Assembly: GCA_025453925.1 (NCBI GenBank)
Contig: JALOPK010000332.1
Coordinates: 1 to 7,140 of the forward strand
Source of the DNA: Candidatus Eiseniibacteriota bacterium
GTDB taxonomy: Bacteria > JAFGKV01
DNA length: 7,140 nt
Reading direction: 5' to 3'
Of the stretch, positions 1 through 5,607 are shown piece after piece. Under the pieces are notes generated by a model. It had not been told where the DNA came from. It did no database searches and was given only the letters and a program-made list of their open reading frames with translations. The stretch's first letter is position 1; every line of letters starts with the position of its first letter. The position numbers and the translations under genes are program-made.

Positions 1-200
1 GAACGCCGGCGCACGGATTCCCCGCGACAGATACGCGGTGCAAACCGATCCGGCCCAGTTCGCTGCCGGAACGATCGCCGATCTGGAGGAAATCAGCGAC
101 AGCCGCGCCCGACCGTCCCCACAACTCGTGCAAAAGGCGCTGCATGCGTCAAGAGGCCCGGCCGGCGGAACTCCCGCGAGTAAAATCGGCGCGGGGGATG
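1..200. other. left edge, no assignable gene
   Basis: No gene can be assigned here. The plus strand is open from base 2 to a TGA at 224-226, giving about 74 codons with no start in view. Its last residues look non-protein-like and it would overlap the 3' end of the minus-strand gene ending at 201. On the minus strand a frame opens with ATG at 143-145 and runs off the left edge (48 codons, beginning MQRLLHELWGRSG). It has no clear Shine-Dalgarno sequence and a stop lies two codons before the ATG. Either could be the end of a real gene. I recognise neither, and the flanking sequence would decide. Confidence 0.3.
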
Positions 201-758
201 CTATCTGGAGGCCATCCCTTTCTTGAGCGCGAGCAGATCGGTCTCAAGCAGCGCCCGTTCTTCTTTGTCCGCGATACGCTCCAGCTGTTCAAAGGCCTTT
301 GTCAGGTGGCTCTGGGCGGAATCGACGTTGCCGTTCAGAGCCTCGGCGTGGGCGAGTGCTTCGTGGGCGTAACCTAGGTAGAACGGCGGCAGGGAGGCGT
401 CCTGCGAGACGTGAAGGCATCGTTCGCCGAAGAACTTCGACGTTGGGTAGTGGCCTGCCAGTGCGTAGGCTCTGGAAACCTGCCAATAGCCCACCGAGAG
501 GTTCACGGGCTCGCAGTCCGTCCGCTGTTTCCAATGCCACAATGAGGCGCTGGCCAGGAGGACCATGCTCTCGACGTCTTCGACGGACCTCTCGGCTTTG
601 TCGAGGTAGTTCCAGCACTCATTGAAACATGAGGTGGAGAGCTGCGCGTGTACATCCTGCATGGCGACTCCTTCCGCGGTGGGCTGGATTTCGGTGTCCC
701 CGGCCGAAGCCGTGATTGCGGCAAGGGCGAGGATGAGGAACACATGTGCCGTGCTCAT
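201..758 (-). CDS. conserved helical (TPR-like) protein of unknown function, predicted secreted form
   Basis: This gene encodes 185 residues. Residues 1-19 look like a signal peptide: a hydrophobic core at about 6-16 (VFLILALAAIT), then A17-S18-A19 before G20, a plausible signal peptidase I site, although the N-region lacks Lys/Arg. From about residue 33 the protein is all helical, with FNECWNYLDK (45-54), SLWHWKQR, NLSVGYWQVSRAYALAGH, PPFYLGYAHEALAHAEALNGN and a charged C-terminal helix. I recall this pattern from a widespread unnamed family of small TPR-like proteins, whose members usually start near this core without a signal peptide. ATG 756-758 has AAGGAG (765-770) six bases upstream. 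A second ATG at 660-662, codon 33, has an equally good site and would give a cytosolic 153-residue protein. The gene lies 106 bases downstream of the methyltransferase on the same strand, so the two may be co-transcribed. The role is unknown, and scaffolding or protein binding is only a guess from the fold. Confidence 0.85.
   Translation of the reverse strand: MSTAHVFLILALAAITASAGDTEIQPTAEGVAMQDVHAQLSTSCFNECWNYLDKAERSVEDVESMVLLASASLWHWKQRTDCEPVNLSVGYWQVSRAYALAGHYPTSKFFGERCLHVSQDASLPPFYLGYAHEALAHAEALNGNVDSAQSHLTKAFEQLERIADKEERALLETDLLALKKGMASR
660..675 (-). promoter_or_regulatory. internal ribosome-binding site and alternative start
   Basis: Read on the minus strand, GGAAGGAG is followed after five bases by ATG (660-662), in frame with the gene at codon 33. 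This second start removes the signal peptide and begins where I expect family members to begin. It is either the true start, with the signal peptide being chance upstream coding, or a second start giving a cytosolic isoform. Confidence 0.5.
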
Positions 759-864
759 AGGTCACTCCTTCGGTGCGCAAGGCGTTTCAGAGTCGGGGAC
801 GAACGGTTTGTCTCACTGCACGAGGGTTCGATCAGTCTCCTCCGCTTGCACAAGGCGTGCCGCC

Positions 865-1407
865 TCATGGCGTCATGAGGTAGAGGTCCATGCACGGGAG
901 CGCAAGGCGCTGGACGAGGGCATACCCGGCTTGCCGTGCCAAGTCTTCGATGGCTTCCGGCGGGAGCCGGTGATGGAGCGGCGGCCCCTCATCTTCTTCG
1001 ACAAAGGGAAACTCGAGCACGACCACCATGTGAACCGTCACTCGCCGAGCCTCCCGCAGTGCCGCTACCGCGTCGTCTGTCTCGTGGAGCACCGCGCCAA
1101 TGAAAGCAAGGTCGAACTGCTTGTCAGGGAAGGGGAGAGCCTCGGCGGTCGCCTCTGAGAACTCCGCCTCCGGCACGTGGCGCCGTGCCTCCGCCAGCAG
1201 ATCGGGGTTCGGGTCGACTCCCGCCACCTCGCATCCGCGGCCTGAGAATGCCTCGGCGAACACGCCGGTTCCCGTCCCGATGTCGAGCACCCGGCGAATG
1301 CCCGTACCCTCGAGACATCGATCAACGACACGTTCAACCTCCAGCCTGGCGAGCCGTTCCTCCGATCGGAGGCGGTCGGGCCTGCCCTTGAACCGCCGCT
1401 CATGCAT
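865..1407 (-). CDS. class I SAM-dependent methyltransferase
   Basis: The 180-residue protein has a Rossmann-fold methyltransferase core of the Methyltransf_11/UbiE-like type. Motif I is VLDIGTGTGVF at 40-50 (SAM-binding glycines). The acidic end of strand 2 is GVDPNP at 63-68. ATAEALPFPDKQFDLAF at 86-102 covers the adenine-contacting and post-II motifs, followed by HETDDAVAALREARRV, a typical helix after strand 4. The N-terminus, with FKGRPDRLRSEERLARLEVERVV, is a helical lid. The short C-terminus, including GPPLHHRLPPEAIEDLARQAGY, resembles an unnamed family of small methyltransferases. The substrate cannot be inferred. ATG 1405-1407 is chosen because GGAGG (1414-1418) sits six bases upstream. 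The frame stays open upstream to 1737, and the 45 residues before this start look partly protein-like, so a longer protein cannot be excluded. The helical-repeat gene follows 106 bases downstream. Confidence 0.9.
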   Translation of the reverse strand: MHERRFKGRPDRLRSEERLARLEVERVVDRCLEGTGIRRVLDIGTGTGVFAEAFSGRGCEVAGVDPNPDLLAEARRHVPEAEFSEATAEALPFPDKQFDLAFIGAVLHETDDAVAALREARRVTVHMVVVLEFPFVEEDEGPPLHHRLPPEAIEDLARQAGYALVQRLALPCMDLYLMTP

Positions 1408-2258
1408 GAGCGCCCTCCTCCATGATGGACCTTCCTCGCTCGTCGGGACCGACACGAGGCAGTTGAACCGGATGCGATCGTCTTGGAATTCAACGATCAG
1501 TTCCCCTCCCGCACGCGCTTCTGCATCTGCCACGACGCGCAGTGACACGGGTGCACGAGATGCCGCCGTGCGAGCAGCCGATGCGCAATTCCCATTCTGC
1601 TTCCAGGCCGGCGGTCGCAGACCTGGGAATGGCCTCCTCCTTGTTCCGCTGTCTCCGCGCCGCCCCGGAATCCCCGCACCGCGCAGGTGATTCCCCACGC
1701 AGGTGCGACCACGAGGAATATGGCCTCGGGCCATCATTACGTCACGGGTCGTTTGGTGAACCGGCGGGTGAGGACTCGCCGTGGGTATCTCCGCTGCGCG
1801 TTCGCCCCGCCAGCGCCCATCCTGTCACACCACATGCGGCCCTGGTTTCCGTCATGACGTCACCGCGTCAGGTTTCGGAGACCGGTGCCGTGCGGCCTTC
1901 GAAGGGCGAGGTCGCACGATCGGCAGCACCCCTGCGTCCGGCCGTGGCCCCGGTTCTTCCGGCACTCTCTGGGTTCGGGCACGGGGCCAGGCGGATCCGC
2001 GAGGGGAGGATTGCCACTTCGGCGTCGTGCCGCTTGTTTGCGCCGGTGTACGTGGTGGGCGGACTCATGACGTGACGGCAGAGGCGCGGCCCTGCGTCTC
2101 GGGCGTCCGTGGCGCTCGATCGTAAGAGGGGAGAGGCTGAGACCGACCTGCGCGGGTCTCGCCCCGTCAGCCCGGCCCCCGCGCGCCACGACGCGGATGA
2201 TCCCGTGCATGCAGACGGGATTGGGCGTATCCGGAAGGCCCTGAAGGAGGTATGCCGC
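1408..2258. other. 850-base stretch without a convincing gene
   Basis: Long open frames exist here on both strands, as expected in GC-rich DNA, but their translations are Arg/Pro/Ser-rich and I recognise none. The most protein-like piece is the minus-strand frame continuous with the methyltransferase (about 1415-1560), which could be an N-terminal extension or a decayed gene. Three copies of an ACGTSAC motif occur at 1739-1745, 1857-1863 and 2070-2076. The middle one lies in the palindrome TGACGTCA (1855-1862), and the last two share TCATGACGT. The promoters of the divergent methyltransferase and nitroreductase genes should lie here, but no good -35/-10 pair stood out. Confidence 0.5.
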
Positions 2259-2825
2259 ATGGATGTTCTGGAGGCAATTCGCACGCGGACGAGTGTCAGG
2301 AAGTTCATCGACAGAGAGATATCTCTGGACGTCATCGGCCAGGTTCTCGCCGCCGGTATCCGCGCCCCGTCCGGCGGCAACAGGCAGCCATGGCGCTTCG
2401 TGGTGGTCACCGACCGCTCCAAGATCCGTCGGTTCGATCCCTATTGCCATCAGCCCTGCGTGGAGAACGCGCCGGCCGTCATTGTGGCATGCGCCAATCC
2501 CCACGATACCTGGGACAAGTACGACGAGGAGGACGACTGTTTCATCCTCGACACCGCTGCCGCAATCCAAAACATGCTTCTGGCGATCCATGGCCTGGGG
2601 CTCGGGGCGGTGTGGGTGCTCACCTGCAGCAAGCGGGACATCCGCCGTCTCGTCGGCATCCCGCCGCACTGGCAGATCATCTCCATCATCCCCTTCGGGT
2701 ACGCAGACCACGATGCGTCTGCCCGGTCCCGCCAGACGGATAGAAAGCCCCTAGAAGAGGTGGCTTTCCTCGACGCACCAGACGTGCCGTTCCCGGGGCA
2801 TATGGGATCGGGACGGCGCGCGTAG
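2259..2825 (+). CDS. nitroreductase-family FMN-dependent oxidoreductase
   Basis: The 188-residue protein matches the nitroreductase fold, flavoproteins that bind FMN at a homodimer interface and use NAD(P)H. The FMN-phosphate signature is R8-x-R10-x-S12-x-R14-x-F16. APSGGNRQPWRF at 36-47 is the second flavin-contacting loop. DTAAAIQNMLLAIHGLGLGAVWV (98-120) is the central dimer helix and strand. IIPFGYAD (143-150) precedes the usual C-terminal RKPLEEV (162-168). About 188 residues suits the compact members of the family. Seven Cys/His residues between 63 and 111 are not enough to suggest a metal site. ATG 2259 is chosen because AAGGAGG (2244-2250) lies eight bases upstream. The frame is open back to 2109, but that part does not look coding. 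The substrate is unknown: nitroaromatic, quinone and other reductive roles all occur in this family. A hairpin follows the stop codon. Confidence 0.93.
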   Translation: MDVLEAIRTRTSVRKFIDREISLDVIGQVLAAGIRAPSGGNRQPWRFVVVTDRSKIRRFDPYCHQPCVENAPAVIVACANPHDTWDKYDEEDDCFILDTAAAIQNMLLAIHGLGLGAVWVLTCSKRDIRRLVGIPPHWQIISIIPFGYADHDASARSRQTDRKPLEEVAFLDAPDVPFPGHMGSGRRA

Positions 2826-2827
2826 CC

Positions 2828-2850
2828 GGGCACCGTGGAACACGGCGCCC
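2828..2850 (+). terminator. strong hairpin after nitroreductase stop, no U-tract
   Basis: Three bases after the TAG at 2823-2825, GGGC-A-CCGTG pairs with CACGG-C-GCCC around a GAA loop, giving nine pairs with one A/C mismatch. No run of T follows, so it is not a classical intrinsic terminator. It could stabilise the 3' end or cause pausing. It also makes the GTG inside it (2835) an unlikely start for the next gene. Confidence 0.4.
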
Positions 2851-2866
2851 CCGAAGGAACGCCGCC

Positions 2867-2880
2867 GCAGCACGTGCTGC
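2867..2880. promoter_or_regulatory. perfect 14-base palindrome, operator candidate
   Basis: GCAGCAC-GTGCTGC is a perfect inverted repeat with no spacer and a CACGTG centre. It sits in the gap between the nitroreductase and the nucleotidyltransferase homologue, about 60 bases before the chosen start of the latter. It could bind a dimeric regulator or be a chance GC-rich palindrome. No -35/-10 pair was recognised beside it. Confidence 0.3.
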
Positions 2881-2939
2881 CGCCGGGAGGCATGATGCCA
2901 GGCGCCGCCAGTTGGCGGAATCCGCCAGGAGGCATGGTG
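2880..2939 (+). repeat. duplicated CCGCCRGGAGGCATGRTG
   Basis: Copies at 2880-2897 and 2922-2939 match at 16 of 18 positions and begin 42 bases apart, exactly 14 codons. Each contains a GGAGG one base before an ATG. If translated in the frame of the downstream gene, both read PPGGM followed by Met or Val. Either a ribosome-binding region was duplicated or a longer N-terminus carries a repeated peptide. Confidence 0.6.
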
Positions 2940-3626
2940 GTGAGGGAGCAAATCGAGCGGATCGCCGAGGCATTCGCTGAGGGACTCAGACGCGTGGTAG
3001 GACGCAAGTTGCACGGATGCTACATCTACGGCGCCGCGGCCTTCCCCGACGATCTCCCCACTGGTGACTTCCCTCCGCCCGGCGGCGAGTTGGACGGCTA
3101 CTACCTCCTTCTCTCCGATGCCCGACGCAGGAGACCTCCACAGAGCCAAATGTGGAACAACGCGAGAGACCAATCATGGGCTCTTCACTGCGCCCACATC
3201 CGCGCAGGACGTTTCATTGCGCTGCACGGCCCGAACCCCAGGACGATCTATCCTCACCCCACTCGGCCGGCGATCAGACGGGCGTTGGCAGGGGAGCTGC
3301 GCTATGTCGAGGACCATCTCCACCACGTCCCACACTACTGCATCCTGCAGCTCTGTCGTCTGGTGTACAGCCAGGAGAGCGGAGACGTCGTCGTCTCGAA
3401 GGCGCGGGCCAGCGAGTGGGCTCGCGGGGAGTTCGCGGAATGGAGATGGCTCATCGAGCTGGCGCGGAATGCCTATGCGGGCCTGACGAGCCCGGAAGAC
3501 GCTGACCGGATGCGGTCCGAGGTCACGGCATTCCTCCAGGTTGCGCGTGTCAGGATTGACCATGTGCGGCACCGACCGCTCCGTCCTGCCGGAGAGGGCG
3601 GACGGCTCGAGCAGTCCGGCTCCTGA
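2940..3626 (+). CDS. aadA/DUF4111-type nucleotidyltransferase homologue, catalytic domain apparently deleted in part
   Basis: This encodes 228 residues counted from GTG 2940. The C-terminal two thirds match the helical DUF4111 domain of aminoglycoside adenylyltransferase-like proteins: SWALHCAHIRAGRFIALHGPNPRTIYP, then HYCILQLCRLVYSQESGDVVVSKARASEWA and EWRWLIELARNAYAG. The N-terminal domain should carry GS or GA, then D-x-D. Here YIYGAAAFPDDLPTGD (28-43) runs straight into FPPPGGELDGYYLLLSDARRR. In relatives I recall a D-x-D strand and a helix, some 25 residues, in between. The first Asp (D43) remains and the second is absent, so nucleotide transfer is probably lost. Resistance should not be assumed, since many homologues of this fold have no known substrate. 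Start choice: GTG 2940 has AGGAGG (2927-2932) seven bases upstream, ATG 2934 and ATG 2892 have theirs only one base away, and the frame is open back to 2835. The gene converges with the acyl-CoA synthetase gene. Confidence 0.75.
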   Translation: MREQIERIAEAFAEGLRRVVGRKLHGCYIYGAAAFPDDLPTGDFPPPGGELDGYYLLLSDARRRRPPQSQMWNNARDQSWALHCAHIRAGRFIALHGPNPRTIYPHPTRPAIRRALAGELRYVEDHLHHVPHYCILQLCRLVYSQESGDVVVSKARASEWARGEFAEWRWLIELARNAYAGLTSPEDADRMRSEVTAFLQVARVRIDHVRHRPLRPAGEGGRLEQSGS

Positions 3627-3636
3627 TCAGGCGTGC

Positions 3637-3664
3637 CCGGGTTAGGCGCTACACAGGAACCCGG
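3637..3664. terminator. hairpin at the convergent gene junction
   Basis: CCGGGTT (3637-3643) pairs with AACCCGG (3658-3664) across a 14-base loop that contains the stop codon of the minus-strand acyl-CoA synthetase gene. The plus-strand gene ends only 22 bases before that stop. Neither side has a T-run. A bidirectional attenuator is possible, but the evidence is a seven-pair stem only. Confidence 0.3.
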
Positions 3665-5307
3665 TACAGGTAGCGCTTGATCTTCTTTGTCGGCGTCTTG
3701 GCGAATTCCTCCGGGTAGAGATCGATCCGGATGATGGCGCTGTAGGCTGGCAGCGCCTGGTTCACGGACTTTCGGTTTTCCTCCATCTTCTCCCGCAGGT
3801 CGGCGTCCGCAAGCTTCTCCGCGTCGACCCGTTCCAGGTCGGGATACACGAGGGCATAGAGCTTGTTGCCCTTGTCCAGCACCAGCGATTCCTGGACGTA
3901 GGGCATGTTGTTGAGCCTGGCTTCGATTTCGTCGGGATAGATGTTCTGCCCCGAGGGGCCAAGGATCATGTCCTTAGATCGTCCCTTGATGTAGATGAAC
4001 CCGTCCTCATCGATGACGCCGAGGTCGCCGGTGTGGAGCCACCCGTCCTTGTCGATGGCCTGGGCAGTCGCCTCCTCATTCTTGTAGTAGCCGTACATCA
4101 CGTTCTCGCCGCGGACGCAGATCTCACCGACCACGTTGCGCGGGTCCTCGGAATCGATCTTCGCCTCGAGGGTGTCAATCACCGGGCCGACTCCCTGCGG
4201 GCGGTGCTCCCTCCACCCCGCGTAGCTGATCAGAGGTCCGCATTCGGTCATGCCATAGCCGATGGTGATCGGGAACTTGATCCTCCTGAGGAAGGCCTCG
4301 ACGTCCGGATTGAGCGCCGCGCCCCCGATGACGATCTCCTCGAAGTTGCCGCCGAACACGTCGCTCAGCTTGCGACAGATCTTCGCCGCGACGGCGGTGT
4401 CCACCAGCGGCACCTTGAGAAGGAGCTTCATGGTCGGTTTGTCGATGACCGGCTTGAGTTGCTTCCGGTAGATCTTCTCGAGGATCAGCGGCACCGAGAG
4501 GACCAGACGGGGATGGATCGCCTGGAAGGCCTGCACGATCACCTTGGGCGAAGGGATCTTGCCCAGGAACGTGATATGGCAGCCGATGGAGAAGGGATAC
4601 AGGAACTCGAAGGCGCATCCGTAGGAGTGAGCCAGAGGCATGAACGACACCATCGGATCGCCTCGCCCGAGCGGCAAGTGCTCCCTGGCGAACTTCACAT
4701 TTGCGACGAGGCTGTTGTGGGGAAGCATGACACCCTTGGAAAACCCGGTCGTACCCGAGGTGTAGACGATGGCGGCCAGCTCCGAGTTACTCACCTCGGC
4801 CACGGAGAAGTTCTGTGGCGTGATGATCCCGCCCACTCGGTCAAGGTAGTGCGCCTTGGCGTGGGTCAGGATATCCCCCAACGTGCCATCTCGATCGTGC
4901 GCCAATCCGAAATCGGCGAGGGAGATGATCCCCTTCACATTGGGAATCCTCTCCGGATCCAGCTTCTCGATCACACCATCGCCCGCAAAGAGGAGCACCG
5001 AATCCGAGTGATTCACGATGTGATGGATGTCGTCGGGGGGAAAGTCCGAGAGGATCGGCACGATCACCGCGCCGTGGGTGATGGTGCCGATGTAGGTGAT
5101 CGCCCAGTTCGCGGAGTTGCGCCCCGCGACCGCTACCTTGTCGCCCGGCTGCACGCCCGCGCCCCGCAGCAGTTCATGGAACCACATGATTCGGTCGCCA
5201 ACCTGCGCGTAGGTGATGCTGCCCTCGCCGAAGTTAGAGAAGGCAGGAAGGTCCCAGCTCTCTCGAATGCTCCCCGCAAGGGTGACGACGAAATTCTCAG
5301 CCAGCAT
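3649..5307 (-). CDS. AMP-dependent long-chain fatty acid-CoA ligase (acyl-CoA synthetase)
   Basis: The 552-residue protein is a complete adenylate-forming enzyme of the ANL superfamily. It activates a carboxylic acid with ATP and transfers the acyl group to CoA. The phosphate-binding loop is YTSGTTGFSKG at 182-192, and MPLAHSYG (223-230) follows. GYGMTECGP (350-358) is the A5 motif, HTGD (425-428) holds the ribose-binding Asp, and GRSKDMI (442-448) is the hinge before the C-terminal domain. TPTKKIKR (538-545) places the adenylation Lys at K542. Length and motifs fit medium- to long-chain acyl-CoA synthetases, and GRNSANWAI...GAVIVPIL with HHIVNHSDSVLLF is typical of that branch. The chain length is not readable. 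No membrane segment or signal peptide is evident. ATG 5305-5307 is preceded by AAAGGGG with a seven-base spacer. The gene is divergent from the MerR regulator across 300 bases and may be under its control. Confidence 0.95.
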   Translation of the reverse strand: MLAENFVVTLAGSIRESWDLPAFSNFGEGSITYAQVGDRIMWFHELLRGAGVQPGDKVAVAGRNSANWAITYIGTITHGAVIVPILSDFPPDDIHHIVNHSDSVLLFAGDGVIEKLDPERIPNVKGIISLADFGLAHDRDGTLGDILTHAKAHYLDRVGGIITPQNFSVAEVSNSELAAIVYTSGTTGFSKGVMLPHNSLVANVKFAREHLPLGRGDPMVSFMPLAHSYGCAFEFLYPFSIGCHITFLGKIPSPKVIVQAFQAIHPRLVLSVPLILEKIYRKQLKPVIDKPTMKLLLKVPLVDTAVAAKICRKLSDVFGGNFEEIVIGGAALNPDVEAFLRRIKFPITIGYGMTECGPLISYAGWREHRPQGVGPVIDTLEAKIDSEDPRNVVGEICVRGENVMYGYYKNEEATAQAIDKDGWLHTGDLGVIDEDGFIYIKGRSKDMILGPSGQNIYPDEIEARLNNMPYVQESLVLDKGNKLYALVYPDLERVDAEKLADADLREKMEENRKSVNQALPAYSAIIRIDLYPEEFAKTPTKKIKRYLYRVPV

Positions 5308-5323
5308 AACCGAACCCCTTTCA

Positions 5324-5373
5324 GCCGCCGGGCAAAGCAGACTCGCCGCCGGGCGGGCTGATCCCGCGGGCGG
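5324..5373. repeat. GC-rich direct and inverted repeats in the acyl-CoA synthetase leader
   Basis: GCCGCCGGGC occurs at 5324-5333 and 5345-5354, 21 bases apart (about two helical turns). The second copy overlaps an imperfect hairpin in which CCGCC (5346-5350) pairs with GGCGG (5369-5373) and CGGG pairs with CCCG around CTGAT. All of this lies in the presumed 5' leader of the minus-strand gene, before its Shine-Dalgarno site. Confidence 0.4.
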
Positions 5374-5443
5374 TCCCCGACATGGGGATGGGCGAAGGGC
5401 AGTGCGCCAGTCCGTCGCACACTCTCACCGAATGCCGGTCATG

Positions 5444-5470
5444 AGTATGCGCGGTATGCCGGCTTGTCAA
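5444..5470 (-). promoter_or_regulatory. candidate promoter of the acyl-CoA synthetase gene
   Basis: On the minus strand, TTGACA (5470-5465), a perfect -35, is followed after 15 bases by CATACT (5449-5444), which matches four of six -10 bases. The short spacer makes this moderate. Transcription would begin near 5437 and leave a leader of about 130 bases. GCATAC occurs twice here, and ATGCCG occurs on the plus strand at 5432, 5456 and 5470, so a regulator site may overlap. Confidence 0.4.
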
Positions 5471-5485
5471 TGCCGCAGACCTGCC

Positions 5486-5503
5486 CGGCGCGGGGCGGCG
5501 CCG
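5486..5503. repeat. 6-bp inverted repeat in divergent intergenic region
   Basis: CGGCGC (5486-5491) and GCGCCG (5498-5503) form a perfect six-pair stem around GGGGCG. It lies between the two presumed divergent promoters. It could be a structural or protein-binding element, or simply GC-rich sequence. Confidence 0.25.
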
Positions 5504-5544
5504 CTCTCACGGATCTGAATGTGCGATCATAGCAGTAGTCCCAC

Positions 5545-5572
5545 TTGACAAAGAGTAAACTATACCTATACG
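5545..5572 (+). promoter_or_regulatory. promoter of the MerR-type regulator gene
   Basis: TTGACA (5545-5550) is a perfect -35. Sixteen bases later TATACG (5567-5572) matches four of six -10 bases, and transcription would begin near 5579, about 28 bases before the ATG. Other TATA-like hexamers nearby give spacers of 10 or 22, so the exact -10 is uncertain. Classical MerR-activated promoters have 19-20 base spacers. The 16-base reading suggests repression or autoregulation rather than the classical untwisting mechanism. Confidence 0.6.
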
Positions 5573-5578
5573 TATAGG
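5560..5578. promoter_or_regulatory. operator candidate: CTATAC, CTATAC, GTATAG hexamers
   Basis: Three hexamers abut: CTATAC at 5560-5565, CTATAC at 5566-5571 and its reverse complement GTATAG at 5572-5577. They create the perfect 14-base palindrome CCTATAC-GTATAGG (5565-5578). A further GTATA begins at 5580, two bases on, so an imperfect outer TATA pair flanks the core. The block is AT-rich in an otherwise GC-rich region, covers the presumed -10, and lies just upstream of a DNA-binding regulator gene. Binding by the MerR protein encoded next door is the natural inference. Confidence 0.6.
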
Positions 5579-5607
5579 AGTATAAAAAACCACAGGAGGT
5601 GGGTGCT

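Noticed and set aside
622-1158. 178-residue plus-strand open frame
   Set aside because: It spans the ends of two supported minus-strand genes and the gap between them, and its translation has no family features.
1855-1862. TGACGTCA as a CRE-like regulator site
   Set aside because: An 8-base palindrome can occur by chance, and the eukaryotic CRE factor has no relevance in bacteria. It is kept only as part of the repeated motif observation.
1542-2075. 177-residue plus-strand open frame in the gene-free stretch
   Set aside because: There is no ribosome-binding site, the composition is Ser/Pro/Arg-rich, no domain is visible, and it overlaps the protein-like minus-strand segment.
1860-2711. 283-residue open frame on the minus strand
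   Set aside because: It is antisense to the nitroreductase gene and its translation is low-complexity Arg/Pro-rich without motifs.
2940-3626. aadA-type aminoglycoside resistance gene
   Set aside because: Only the DUF4111 domain and partial N-terminal motif match, and the catalytic D-x-D seems lost, so a resistance call is not justified.
4033-5361. 442-residue open frame on the plus strand
   Set aside because: It is fully antisense to the well-supported acyl-CoA synthetase gene, is rich in Asp/His/Arg/Val as mirror frames in GC-rich genes are, and has no recognisable domain.
5599-5607. GTG start three codons upstream of the MerR ATG
   Set aside because: The GTG lies inside the AGGAGGT ribosome-binding site that serves ATG 5608.
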